Positions 46,327-57,025 of a stretch of DNA of 64,000 nucleotides are shown piece after piece. Below the pieces are notes generated by a model. That model worked only from the letters and a program-made list of their open reading frames with translations. It had not been told where the DNA came from and made no database searches. Within the stretch, counting starts at the first letter, position 1; each line of letters opens with the position of its first letter. A program made the position numbers and the translations under genes. Source of the stretch: Sepioteuthis lessoniana (Eukaryota > Mollusca > Cephalopoda > Myopsida > Loliginidae); NCBI GenBank assembly GCA_963585895.1, contig OY757939.1, forward strand, positions 37,090,832 to 37,154,831. The letters run 5' to 3'.

Positions 46327-47186
46327 TACGTGGTGCCTTCAATAAGTTCCAGACTTTTTTGTACAGGCATTTGAAATTGTCGTAGACTCTTAAAAATTCA
46401 GTATGTTATTGCTATACATCTTATGAGATGACTGACCAAGTTTTATGATTTCAGGTTCAAATGAACAGCTACAGCAGCAATTGGAATACACCCTACTAAA
46501 GCCCGATTGTCACAGCTGGTGAATTTCAAAAATGCAATCTGGACGTGAGAATACATTAGAAAAATGATATGCAACAAAATAAACTTGGAAAAAATGTCAG
46601 AGAAACGTATGGAATGCTTCTGACTGCTTTACGACCATGTTGCATGAATCGAGCATCAGTTTTTGAGTGGCATAAGAGATTCAAGGAAAGCAGGGAGTCT
46701 GTGAGGAATGATGAGATGTGTGAGAGGAGTAAGGAAGTCAATACACCAGAGTTGATTGGCCAAAGGGTTAGGGTTAGGGTTACTATGTTGAGGTTTTAAG
46801 GGAGTTCAGCAAGAGATTCCTAGGGAAGAGGCCAACAATCTTCAAATCGGATCAGTGGCATTTCCAGCAGGACAATGCACCAGTCCACAACTCCATCCTA
46901 GTCACAGACTATTTGACCAAGATGGACATCAAGACAGTTCCTCACTTGCTCCCTGTGACTTTTGGTTATTCCCTAAGATCAGAGGCTGTCGGTATGAGAC
47001 TATTGGGGAGATGAAAGAGGCTGTGACGAAGGTCATTGACACGCTCACACAAGCTGTTGGAACAGTACAACAAGTGCATTGCAGCCGGGGGAGATTACTA
47101 CGCAGGGGACTATAGTTTCATGTGTGTACTATCAATAAAAGTGCGCACACGAAAAAAGTCTGGAAACCTATTTAATGATCCTCGTA
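46327..47186 (+). mobile_element. Mariner element, internally deleted
   Basis: Terminal repeats share ATAAGTT(T)CCAGACTTTTTT and are flanked by TATA. The N-terminal part reads [17 protein letters not shown] (mariner helix-turn-helix region, about 46650-46710). After a deletion come VHNSILVTDYLTKMDI-like sequence, SLAPCDFWLFPKIRGCRYET with the third catalytic Asp, and EEMKEAVTKVIDTLTQ. The segment with the first two catalytic Asp residues is largely absent, and frameshifts occur. Non-autonomous. Confidence 0.85.
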
Positions 47187-47201
47187 TATATCTATATAAA
47201 T

Positions 47202-47432
47202 AAAGTTGGCGACCTGAAGGCTCCCTTTTCAATAGCTACTACACTAAGGCGTATGGGAGGGCAAAATTCCATTCATAGGATTGCTCCACTTTACCATTGA
47301 TCCTTACCTTATAATGCTGAGTGTTAAGCAAGGCGGCATCAAGTACCATTTTTTGAGTCTTTGGTATGACTCGACCTCGGATTGAACCCCGGTCTCACGG
47401 ACCATTGGTGAACACTCTACTCAATAGACCAA
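47202..47432 (-). mobile_element. SINE-C
   Basis: Full minus-sense copy starting AGTTGGCGACC. Confidence 0.75.
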
Positions 47433-47437
47433 TATAC

Positions 47438-47476
47438 ATATAATGTAACTGGAAGAAAACTCCAGTTACATTATAT
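47438..47476. repeat. Perfect 16-bp hairpin, 7-base loop
   Basis: ATATAATGTAACTGGA is followed by AGAAAAC and its exact reverse complement. Confidence 0.85.
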
Positions 47477-47605
47477 ACGCTCAGTATAAGAGTTTTCTTC
47501 TATTAATCTGAGAAGGAATATATAGCAATAGTCATACATCGAGCACTGTTAAAAACTTATATGGAATGCCTCATATATTTTACATACGAATAGCCCATGT
47601 CGACT

Positions 47606-47607
<2 letters not shown>

Positions 47608-47680
<73 letters not shown>
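47608..47680. repeat. (TA)n(TG)n microsatellite
   Basis: TA then GT runs of about 30 bp and 40 bp. Confidence 0.95.
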
Positions 47681-47685
<5 letters not shown>

Positions 47686-47935
47686 GGCAAAAATATATAG
47701 CCTCATCGCTCTTAAAAAACGTTACTTCCGTTATTTTTACTAATTTGTTCAACCTTATGGTAAAAACATCTCAATTATCAAACAAAATGAAATAATGTGA
47801 GATATGTTCCATGAATCCTGAAAGTTTGGCTGTTAAATAAAATAGATTGGGGCTTAGTTTTTTTTTCATTTATTAAAAATAACGGCAGAAAACATTTTAT
47901 ATAAGTGTTGTGAGTCCATTTTGTTTGTTTGTTTT

Positions 47936-48515
47936 GGTTCTATGGCATATCAACCTTTGTAGGTTATTTAATGCCAAATCTTTATACAAATAATCAGTTC
48001 TATTTCAAACAATTCAGGTTAGCATAAGTACACAGTTTAGTTGTCAAAATCAGTTCTATTTCAAGCCATTCAGTTTAGTCTAATAGTTCTATTTCAAACA
48101 ATCCAGTCTAGTATAAGTATAGATTTTGTTTATACACAGTTAAATGTGAAAACAGTTCTAATTCAAACAATTCAGTTTAGCGTAAGTACAGTTTTAATGT
48201 CAAAACAGTTCTTTTTCAAGTAATTCAGTTTAGCATAAGTACACAGTTTAAATGTCAAAACAGTTCTATTTCAAAAAAATTAGTTTAACATAAGTACGCA
48301 GTTTAGTTCAATTTGACTTATAGGTAGGAGACTATCAGGTGCTACCACTACGGGTCAGAGTAGACCTGGGAACGATGCCAATGAAGAGGTACTCCGCATT
48401 CCCCAAAGCTATGGCATTACTGGAACTTCACCAACAGATTGTTTAGTATCATATACAGGACACTGGGGGGGGTGTTATTACTCCTCTGCAGAGAAGCAGT
48501 CAGTGTATTATACAG
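47936..48515 (-). mobile_element. HCT element
   Basis: Tail (47936-47990), core type a (47990-48305) and head (48305-48515). Confidence 0.75.
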
Positions 48516-48599
48516 CACCATTTTTTTGCTAAAGGTTGTAAGTAGACTTCTATCAATTAAAAAAAAGTTAATTTTCTTCTTGGCCCAAAACACCACGAG

Positions 48600-48601
<2 letters not shown>

Positions 48602-48664
<63 letters not shown>
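48602..48664. repeat. (TA)n(TG)n microsatellite
   Basis: A TA run followed by a GT run. Confidence 0.95.
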
Positions 48665-48759
48665 TCTCGGGTGTTTCACTAAATAAGGTGAAATATTGTC
48701 TTTGGAATTGGCAATAAGAAGTACTATTTACAGTTGAACCCCTTTTTTAAAGGAATTCA

Positions 48760-48896
48760 ACAGAGATGTCTACTTTCATTATAAATTGAATTACTCAAAG
48801 CAGAAAATTCGGCGAACATCGCGTGTGATGTACGGAACCACTAGGCAGCAGTTTTGAACTTATTTGGTCTCATCAGCAGTGTATGAATTGGAAACA
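48760..48896 (-). mobile_element. Retroposon fragment with decayed hammerhead core
   Basis: In minus-strand order: CACTG, CTGATGA (48870-48876), GACC-AAATAA-GTTC, AAAAC, a short loop, then TAGTG that can pair with CACTG (one G-U). The second core reads AAAAC instead of GAAAC, and the cleavage triplet is GCC instead of GUC. It looks like an inactivated type I hammerhead. Inverted relative of 49016-49215. Confidence 0.5.
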
Positions 48897-48955
48897 CTTA
48901 GCATAAGTACACAGTTTAGTTGTCAAAATCAGTTCTATTTCAAACATTCAGTTTA
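48897..48955 (-). repeat. HCT core type a fragment
   Basis: TTAGCATAAGTACACAGTTT and the bases after it are nearly identical to 48015-48065, but sit apart from any head or tail. Confidence 0.65.
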
Positions 48956-49015
48956 AGTGGTCGCGCATTTAACATTTACTAGTTAATTTAGCATTGCTTG
49001 TCTGCAATATGAACC

Positions 49016-49215
49016 AGTAGCTCAGTGGTAGAATTTCGACTCTGCTTTCAGTGGTCTTTGGTTTGATCTCCAGAGGAGGAGATCACGGTCGAAACAGCTG
49101 TCCAGTGGTTCCGTACGTCGGACGCAGTGTTTACCGAATTTTTTGATCATGGCAATTCAATTTATGATATAACTCCTCTACTTAAAACCGGAGAGTCAAT
49201 GTGTTTCCAATTCAT
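49016..49215 (+). mobile_element. tRNA-like SINE with hammerhead-like second core
   Basis: The 5' part has A-box-like TAGCTCAGTGG and B-box-like TTGGTTTGATCTCC. It continues with GGTCGAAACAGCTGTCCAGTG: the GAAAC core, a small stem III and a GTC site are present, but CTGATGA is absent. Its 3' part (49105-49215) is the inverse of 48760-48800. Confidence 0.5.
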
Positions 49216-49700
49216 GGACTGTCTTTTCGACTCATGTTTATTGTAGTCAATCTATTTTTAGCCCATTTGTATATTTTTTTTTTTTTTTTTTTTTTTTTTA
49301 CTAAAACATGCTTCTTCATACACGCCTCACATTCTTCTGTAAATTTCCCATGGTTTGCAAATTTCAACCACCAAAAATTTAGTGACAGACCTCTTTTCAT
49401 GTTTTAAGCACTCTGTTTGATTTAACACCTTTTTGAATAGCCTCAAAATAAATATTTTTGCGAGAATAAGATATTTTTGCTATGAGCCAATTTCAGACAC
49501 CATAGAGTTTTACTTTCGAAAAATTAAAAAAAAGAAAAGTTTATTATACATTTAAAAAAATACTCTTATTTATCAAAAGACCTTGTGTGTTTGTGTGTGT
49601 GTGTGTGTGTGTTGAGACAATGCAGAAAGCTGAATGTTTGAAAATAATATATCACGCATAAACAGAAAGGAAATATTGCGCTGATACAATGCAAATAATC
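49216..49700. other. Gap with poly-T and (GT)n
   Basis: A T run of about 28 at 49270-49299 and a GT run at 49585-49612. No gene recognised. Confidence 0.6.
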
Positions 49701-49724
49701 ACGATTCATCCAATTGAACACGTT

Positions 49725-49990
49725 CTTTATTCTCCTGAAAGTTTTCCCTTTCGACTTTGAACAATTTCATGATGACTGAGTTTTTGTTTGCTTTGATTTG
49801 ATCTTTGTCAGCCGAGAGATCTTTCTTGCCTCTGATATCTTGCAAGTCTTTCACAGCAGCAGGGACTTCAATCGACATAGCATTGAAACCTGGATCGTAA
49901 TCAACTTTCTTGTCCTTTGGCCATTTGTTCCATGGTGTCCGTTTCCAATATTCTTAAGTACTTGTAATTTTCCTTCTCTCCAAGCGTTCT
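49725..49990 (-). pseudogene. R2-like LINE reverse transcriptase fragment plus unknown frame
   Basis: At 49895-49985 the minus strand encodes SIRTLGEKENYKYLRILETD, a conserved RT segment of the same LINE group as the downstream copies. A second minus-strand frame over 49725-49900 is open for about 80 codons (contains EVPAAVKDLQDIRGKKDLSA) and is unidentified. Confidence 0.5.
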
Positions 49991-50094
49991 GATGCTTTTT
50001 AATTAGATAGTTCTATTCTTTACGTTGTTCCTCTTTTCCCACATTTCATTATGAGCAAAATCCCGTCCCTATATCCCTGTTGGATCTTCTTCTT

Positions 50095-50400
50095 TTTGAG
50101 TTTTTCACATCAGGATTAGCTGATGGTTTTTCACTGGAGTTTGAGTGACAGCAAGTCTCCACAAGTCTCCAGGACTCGTCTCAGTATTCTGGCCGTCCTC
50201 AGCAATGATGTCGTTTGGATAGTCTCTACCCGTCCGCCAACTTCCAAGTCCTCCAGGCCCTTTAATAATCCTTTAGTTACTGTGCCTAACGCACCAATCA
50301 CTATTGGCACATGTTCCACAGCTTTTTAAATTCTCTAGCAAGGTCGAGGTACTTATCTTTCTTTTCACTTTCCTTCAGATTTATTCTGTGGTCCGTCGGG
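50095..50400 (-). pseudogene. R2-like LINE, 3' end copy 1
   Basis: The minus strand encodes VPIVIGALGTVTKGLLKGLE, then TARILRRVLETCGDLLSLKL, the C-terminus of a LINE with a restriction-like endonuclease. 5'-truncated. Confidence 0.7.
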
Positions 50401-50434
<34 letters not shown>

Positions 50435-51010
50435 TACTCTTTTAAGAGTTCTTCCCACCAGCGTTAGTTGATACTTTTTTATAGGAATCTGAGTGACAGC
50501 AAGTCTCCTCAAGTCTTCAGGACTCTTCTCAGTATTCTGGCCCATCTCAGCAATGCTATAGTTTGGGTGGACTCCACTCGTTCCCTTATGTCCGAAATCT
50601 CCAGTCCCTATACCAATATTTTGGTGACTATACCGAGTGCACCAATTACAACTGATATCACTGTCACTTTTATGGTCGATAGTTTTTTCGGCTCTTTAGC
50701 AAGGTCCAGCAACTTATCTCTCTTTTCGTTTTCTTTCAGTTTTACGCTGTGGTCAGCAGGAACGGTAAAGTGCACTATTCGGCAAATTCTCTTTTTCTTT
50801 GTTGACTATCACTAGGTCTGGTCGTCTAGTCGAGATTAAATGATCTGTTTGTATCTCAAAACCTCAGAGAAATTTATGCGTCTCAATCTTTTCGACGGGT
50901 TCTGCGTTATGCATATACCGTTTGTTCGTGTGATCAAATTCAAACTTCTTTCGCACAATTCCCAGCGGATTACCCTCCCCAACCAGTCTTATACTCTTTT
51001 GTGCTAATTT
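50400..51010 (-). pseudogene. R2-like LINE, 3' end copy 2
   Basis: The longest copy. In minus-strand order: KFEFDHTNKRYMHNAEPVEK, then IQTDHLIS.RRPDLVIVNKE (PD-(D/E)XK-like endonuclease region), FTVPADHSVKLKENEKRDK, VVIGALGIVTK, ARILRRVLKT. Stops and a frameshift are present. The element ends in an (AAT)n tract at 50402-50432. Confidence 0.75.
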
Positions 51011-51021
51011 ACTGCACTTGC

Positions 51022-51440
51022 TTTATTATTATTATTATTATTATCATTATTATTTACTCCTAAGAGTTTTTCACATCGGCGTTAGCTGATGGTCTTTCAC
51101 TGGAGTTTGAGAGACAGCAAGTCTCCACAAGTCTCCAGGGCTCGTCTCAGTATTCTGGTCGTTCTCAATAATGTTGTAGTTTCGATGGTTTCCACTCGTC
51201 CTCCATCCTCCAAGTATTTCAGTCCCTTTAATAATCCTTTAGTTACTGTACCAAAGTCACCAATCCTAATTGGTATAATTGTCACCTTCATGTTCCATAG
51301 TTTTTTAAAATTGCCTAGCAAGATCGAGGTACATTCTTTCAGTTTTATTCTGTGGTTAGCCGGGACAGTAAAGTCGACAATTTTGCAAGTTCTCTTTTTT
51401 GTTGATTATTATTAGATCTAGTCTTCTGGTCGAGATTCGT
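51022..51440 (-). pseudogene. R2-like LINE, 3' end copy 3
   Basis: The minus strand reads LWNMKVTIIPIRIGDFGTVT, TTRILRRALETCGDLLSLKL and a terminal (AAT)n tract at 51022-51054. 5'-truncated near 51440. Confidence 0.75.
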
Positions 51441-51496
51441 TGAAAAACCATATAATTCTAGATAGAAAACTAGATAATCTATAGCTGAGTGCCAAA

Positions 51497-51650
51497 AAAA
51501 CAAAAAAACAAAAACAAACAAACAAACAAACAAACAAAAAACAAAACAAAAATTTTCTAAGAAACAACACAAAAAATGTAATAAACTTACAATGAATGTG
51601 ATTTCCTAACCTCTTGGTATAAAATAGTCCTTGACGGGTTGATTTGCTGT
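51497..51650 (+). repeat. (CAAA)n repeat and dispersed module E
   Basis: A CAAA-type run (51497-51550), then AATGTGATTTCCTAACCTCT (module E). Confidence 0.7.
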
Positions 51651-51659
51651 TTCATTCAG

Positions 51660-52140
51660 TCATTCAGTCAAAAATCAGGTCACTAAAAGTTTGAAAAGAA
51701 CAAATGGGTATTTTCCATTTAGTCTAGGCATCAGGAATTGGGAAAAAACACTTTTTACACTGACACGCAAAAAAGTTAAAATATAATATTATGCAATAAT
51801 TTGATTTTTTTCATGTAGTGAGAGATAAAAATGCAACTAATTGTATCAGGAAGAGTTAAATTGGCGGCAATTCTGCATTTGATGGTAAAATTATTCCTAA
51901 ATTTAAAAGAATCTGAAACATTTCCCGCGTTATAATTTGCATTTTGCATCATTTCACTGACTAATTGTGTCTGACGAGTTGCAATTTTCATGTGTACTGG
52001 ATTCGTTGACGCAGTCACCAAGCATGACTGACTCCATAATTAGGATTAAATTACCAGAATCAAAAATATGAAAGCAATAGATTTTCAAAAAAGATGAGAA
52101 TAAATGTGATATGTTATTTGAAGAAAAGCATTTTTGTACT
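51660..52140. other. No recognisable feature
   Basis: AT-rich; open frames at 51776-52166 (-) lack known motifs. Confidence 0.45.
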
Positions 52141-52957
52141 ACAGGGTGTCTCAAAATAGATGCCACCCATTTATACGATAAAAATTGATTACTAAGACAA
52201 GCACAATGGTGGTAATTTGGAACACGTGCGGTAAAAAATGCATTTTTTAAGCTAGAGACATCAAATCAATGTTTTTTACTTGTTATTATATCGGCTCCCA
52301 GTGTTTTATTGCCACATAATAAATATGCATATATACACATATACATGCAGAATACATATTGACGCATTGAATAAAGACGAGCGAAGACTTCTTTAGAAAA
52401 ATATACCTCTCACTTTATTTGAAAGGTTTGTGCGAGAGAGATTGTTGGAGACCGAACATGGCCATCAGCGTTGTGTCTTTCTCGTTCTCCAGGGCTGCTC
52501 AACCGGACGGCCGGAGGCCCACTCTGTTGGGTGCTGGCCTTCTCTACCACATCTTGTCACCAACGGGTCTCCAAACTAACTGACTTCCTGTCTTCACCGA
52601 GTTATATAATAGTTCAATCACCCACTCAATATCTTTGGAATGGCATGTTTGATCGTCATGAAGCGGAAATAACTGTCATGCAGTTCACAGGTCATTCTCT
52701 TCCGATGTATCAGTCTATGACTGTACCATGGGATTTTACCTAGTCCCATATTGTCAACCAAGCCCGCCTACGCGATTTCTTCCCATAACTGCCATCGGAA
52801 TGTGTCACTTCCTTCCGGTGCATCACTCTGGAATGGCATGTTTGGCCGGGTCGAAGGGCAATATACAACACCAGAATATGGAATCCTTTTTGAGTTTCTT
52901 CTCTCAGTAATAAAACATTATCATATTAATGGATTGGATCTATTTTGAGACAGTTTT
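52141..52957. mobile_element. Candidate DNA transposon remnant
   Basis: TGTCTCAAAATAGAT at 52147-52161 is repeated in inverse near 52937-52952. The interior has a diverged duplication (TGGAATGGCATGTTTG at 52637 and 52830). No transposase recognised. The terminal sequence resembles Tc1/mariner-type ends, but this is tentative. Confidence 0.4.
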
Positions 52958-52980
52958 GAATGATTTTGTCACCAAATAAG

Positions 52981-53222
52981 TAGTCGAAGGCGACCAGAAG
53001 GCTCCTTTTCAATAGCTACTACACCGAGGTGTAAGGGAGGGTGCTACTCCTTTCCCAAGATTGCTCCACTTTACCGTTTATACCTACCTTATATTGCTGA
53101 GTGTTAAGCAAGGAGGTATTAAGTACCATTTTTAAAGTCTTTGGTATGACTCGACCTGGGATTGAACACAGGTCTCCCGGACCATTGGCGAACACTCTAC
53201 CCACTAGTCTAATGAGCCGGTT
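52981..53222 (-). mobile_element. SINE-C
   Basis: Complete minus-sense copy with the tRNA-like part at 53155-53220. Confidence 0.75.
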
Positions 53223-53560
53223 CCTCAAGGATTAATATTTGTTATAGTATACTATTTTCAAATCTGAAACAAAAAAGAACACATTATTATTAGTAGAGTT
53301 ATTAGCAGTCACATAGGTCCCATGTATATTGAGACATCTTATATTTGAGGGTTGTTTAAAAAGTTTTTAGCTTCACTAAGAAAGAATAAGAGTGCCTGAA
53401 CTTATTTGTTGTGGTAACACACTACCACTTCTAATAGAACAAGAGGGCCCAAATCCTTTACGAAACTGATAACATTCTACATATCTCTAATATCCGTGAG
53501 AAAGATAGGGTGAACAAAATTAATCTCCCTCCTGCTACAATTAAATAATAGGGAAGACTG
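53223..53560. other. No recognisable feature
   Basis: Nothing identified. Confidence 0.4.
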
Positions 53561-53564
53561 ATTT

Positions 53565-53650
53565 CTTTAATTTTGCTGAGGAAACCAGTCTAGGAAAAGG
53601 AAAACTGATCTCCTCTTAAAAATTGACACCCTGCCCGTACGAAAAGGCTG
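53565..53650 (+). mobile_element. SINE-B body fragment
   Basis: CCAGTCTAGGAAAAGGAAAA and the CACCCTGCCCGTACG block, as in the SINE-B at 8104. Confidence 0.5.
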
Positions 53651-53716
53651 ATATCGTGCAATGTAAACAAACGAAAGTAATAGATAAGCGTTATAATTCC
53701 TGTCCTGACGTAAGTG

Positions 53717-53812
53717 GCCGAATTGGCTGAGCGGTTAGATACAATGTCTAGCGTAAAGTTACGCGGGTTTCGATCCCAACTTGAAGACGTCCTGCGTGTC
53801 GAGTCACATTGA
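53717..53812 (+). mobile_element. tRNA-like sequence, possible further SINE
   Basis: A-box-like TTGGCTGAGCGG and B-box-like GGGTTTCGATCCC are correctly ordered about 35 bp apart. No matched acceptor stem is visible, so a functional tRNA is unlikely. Only copy in the window. Confidence 0.45.
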
Positions 53813-53850
53813 AGGTTTGTGATACAAGGAAACCGTCAACCTGTAGATGA

Positions 53851-54485
53851 TGGTTGGTTGTTTGGGTTTTATGGGATATCAACTTTTGTAGGCTATTTAA
53901 CGCCAAATCCATTTTTATGTAAATAATCAGTTCTATTACAAACAATTAAGTTTAGCAGGAGTACAAAGTTTAATTGTAAAAAAACATTTGTATTTCAAGC
54001 TATTCAGTTGACTCAAGCAGTTCTAATTGAGCTAATTCAGTTTTGTTTAAGTACAGATTTTATTTACACACAGTTAAATGTCAAAACAGTTCTATATTAA
54101 ACAATTCAGTTTAGTGTCAATACAGTTTCATTATCAAAAAACAGCTCCATTTCAAATAATTCAGTTTAGCATAAGCACACAGTTTAAATGTAAGTACGGT
54201 TTAATTGTCAATAACCTTTTTTATTTCAAGCTATTCAGTTTAGTCAATTAATTCAGTTTAGCATAAGTATGCCTTTAGTTCTATTTAACACATAGATAGG
54301 GCCCTATCAGGTGGTACCACGCCAGGCCAGAGTGGACCTGGGAGCAATGGCAATGAAGGGGTACTCCGCATACCCCAAAGCTCCAGCATTACTAGAACCT
54401 CACCATCAGATTGTTTTGCGTCATATACAGGACACTCATTGGGGGAAAAGTCTTAACCCTCCGCAGAGGAGCAGTTAGTGTATTT
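53851..54485 (-). mobile_element. HCT element, 5'-truncated, 9-bp TSD
   Basis: Tail (53860-53925), core type a (53925-54270) and head lacking its first 20-30 bp. TGTAGATGA lies at 53842-53850 and 54486-54494. 5' truncation is expected for target-primed reverse transcription. Confidence 0.7.
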
Positions 54486-54493
54486 TGTAGATG

Positions 54494-54496
<3 letters not shown>

Positions 54497-54533
<37 letters not shown>
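54497..54533. repeat. (TA)n microsatellite
   Basis: A TA run directly after the HCT TSD. Confidence 0.95.
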
Positions 54534-54537
<4 letters not shown>

Positions 54538-54780
54538 CGATTTTTTCAAAAGATTTGGACGATATGAAGAGACAACTAGTGATGCGGGAAAAATGAAAAT
54601 AGATTCGAACAGATGAAACGTCCGATTTAGCTAAGTTAAGCCATGGATTTCACTAATTTAAAGATATTCTCTTTATAAAAGTGGTTCTAATTTTTCTGAA
54701 TGGCTTTATTAATCTTTCTTGGTGTATGGAACCTTCCCATAGATTATTTATAAAAAATACCACCGTAACTGTATATGACT

Positions 54781-55455
54781 GAGTCGGCTGGCGGAGGGGA
54801 GGCTGTAGAATACACCGATTGAGGGGTAATACCCTCCAATGGTGTGCTGTGGCTCAGTCAGCTGGGGCTGCAGAATACGCCGACTGCATTTCTGCAGACG
54901 AGTAAGACACCCCCACCAACGAGTGTCCTGTTTATGACACTAAATAACCTGATAGTGAGGCTTCAATAATGCTGGAGCTTTGGGGAATGCGGACAACCAC
55001 TTCATTGCCATTGTTCCAAGGTCCACTCTTGTCCGGAGTGGCAGCACTAGATAGGGTCTCATCTATGGTTCAAATAGGACAGATTGACATTGAAACTGTG
55101 TACTTATGCTAAATTGAATTGTATGAAATAGAACTGTTTGATCATTTAAAAGATGACTGATGCTTGATTAAATTGTTAGTGATACATAGCAATACTTGGA
55201 ACAATTTGATTTTGTTGACATGCTAAACTGAATAGTTTGAAATAGAACTGTTTTCCATTTAACTGTGTAAACCGTTAACAGTATTTAAACAAATGATTGT
55301 GAAAACAAGAGGGAGTCTACTTATGCTATACTGAATTGTTTAAAATAGAACTGTTTTTACATTTAACAGTAAATTCTTATTAAATAGAAATAAGTGAAAG
55401 CATTTAACTGTATGCAAAAAATGAGCTCAGGTTCATTTAAAATGATATTTACAAA
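54781..55455 (+). mobile_element. HCT element with partial upstream head
   Basis: A 60-bp head fragment (54781-54840) precedes a complete head (54846-55075), whose start TGTGGCTCAGTCAGC resembles a pol III A box. Core type a/b follows, then the tail series. Confidence 0.7.
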
Positions 55456-55800
55456 GTGTGTATAAAGAGGATTTGGCATTAAATAATATGCAATGGTTGA
55501 TATGTCATAAAACCCCACCAAACCAAATCTTATATATTTAATATATATGCATAAAGAGGATTTGGCATTAAATAACCTACAATGGTTGATATGCATGAAA
55601 CTAAATCAAACCAAATCATATATATTTGATATATATGTATAAAAAGGATTTGGCATTAAATAACCTACAATGGTTGATATGCCATGAAACTAAACCAAAC
55701 CAAATCATATATATTTGATATATAAGTATAAAGAGGATTTGGCTTTAAATTACCGACAATGGTTGTGCGATAAAGCAAAACCAAACCAAACCAAACCGTA
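55455..55800 (+). repeat. Tail hairpin amplified in tandem, 4 copies
   Basis: A unit of about 94 bp: AAGAGGATTTGGCATTAAAT, the hairpin, an AAACCAAACC end and a TA-rich spacer, repeated four times. The last ends in three CAAAC repeats. Confidence 0.8.
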
Positions 55801-56319
55801 ACAGTTTAACTTGATTTAGATCCGAACAGTTCTCTGGACATGTCATGGATTTTACATACATTTCTCTGTAACAAGATGTATTATAGTCATCATCACCCAA
55901 CTTATGAAATAATAAAAATATTCAGGATTTAAATGTAAATGAACTGACGTTGACTTTACTGCCACAGGCAGACGTGGTTTCGAAATCCATTGTTTTTGAG
56001 TTAATTATTCGACATGGAAAATACGTGTAGGCGTCATTTTTTTTATATCTCAAGCCAGATAAACAGGAAATCAAACAAATGTACAAGAAGCAAATACTGT
56101 TTTTTACTTTGTTGCTTGGTTGATTTGGATCCAGCAGAAAACGTGATCTATAAGTGACGAAGGAACACATCTGCGATATTATTTCTGGTGAATGACTTCT
56201 GGTTGCAAAACATGACCAGAAATATACATAAGCTGTTCATTGATAAATAGACTGTTTGATAGAGCAAAGTAAACTGAAATAGATAAAAACAACGAAAGAG
56301 ATAGATAAATCTGAGCTGA

Positions 56320-56320
<1 letters not shown>
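55801..56320. other. No recognisable feature
   Basis: Nothing identified. Confidence 0.4.

Positions 56321-56322
<2 letters not shown>

Positions 56323-56371
<49 letters not shown>
56323..56371. repeat. (TA)n microsatellite
   Basis: A TA run that served as, or grew from, the insertion site of the Tc1-like element. Confidence 0.95.
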
Positions 56372-56373
<2 letters not shown>

Positions 56374-56376
<3 letters not shown>

Positions 56377-56918
56377 GGGTTGAACAAAATAATGGAAATA
56401 CCAGAAATTTTCACACAAATCTATTTTAATATGCTACCCTCTCGTGAAATTTGTGCTGTTTCCTTCACACAGTTTTTGAGGAAACTGGGTTCTTGAGATG
56501 GTCATTAAGCTCTGCTGTAATTTTCGGCGCTGTATTCTTGAGATCCTTCCGAAGAATCCACGTAAGAGCCCAACGGTCCCTAGCAGACAGCATTCGCTTT
56601 TTGCCAGGGTTTTGCTTCAGTAAGGTGTTTTTCCTTCTTTCTCAAATGATGTCATTACTTTCGAGACAGTTCTCCTTGCTAAACCAAATAATTCAACGGT
56701 TTTTGTTACACTAGCACCTGTCATACGAGCACCAACAATGAATTTTGATTGATTTCTTCTGATAATATCTGTAAAAAAAACAACAATTTTCGTAAAATAA
56801 GACGAGAAAAATTAATGATAAATCAAAAACATAAAAATAACAAACTTTTGATGGTTTTATAGGAGTTTCAAAATGATGATACTAAGATTCTTGGTGTTTC
56901 CATTATTTTGTCCAATAC
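56374..56918 (-). mobile_element. Tc1-like transposon, 3'-deleted
   Basis: Inverted ends share GGACAAAATAATGGAAA (left copy has GAACAAAATAATGGAAA). The minus strand encodes the Tc1 N-terminal DNA-binding region: MTGASVTKTVELFGLAR, then ILRKDLKNTAPKITAELND-like sequence with an altered frame. The catalytic domain is absent in this 545-bp copy, against a usual 1.6 kb. Confidence 0.7.
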
Positions 56919-56929
56919 ATATAAAATAA

Positions 56930-57020
56930 AGTTGGCGACCTTAGTCAAGGGTGACCCGAAAGCTCCCTTTTTAATAGCTGTTACTCAGAAGTGTAGAGGA
57001 GGGCACAAATCCATTCTCTG
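56930..57020 (-). mobile_element. SINE-C 3' fragment
   Basis: AAAGTTGGCGACC to GGAGGGCACAAATCC, minus-sense, stopping at a plus-sense SINE-C. Confidence 0.65.
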
Positions 57021-57025
57021 GAGCG

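Noticed and set aside
46769..46790. GGGTTAGGGTTAGGGTTA as an interstitial telomere repeat
   Set aside because: Only about three units, inside the deleted mariner coding region, and a related run (ACCCTAACC) occurs at the same place in the 25870 copy. It belongs to the element.
49212..49400. Lys-rich minus-strand frame
   Set aside because: It is produced by the poly-T run at 49270-49299.
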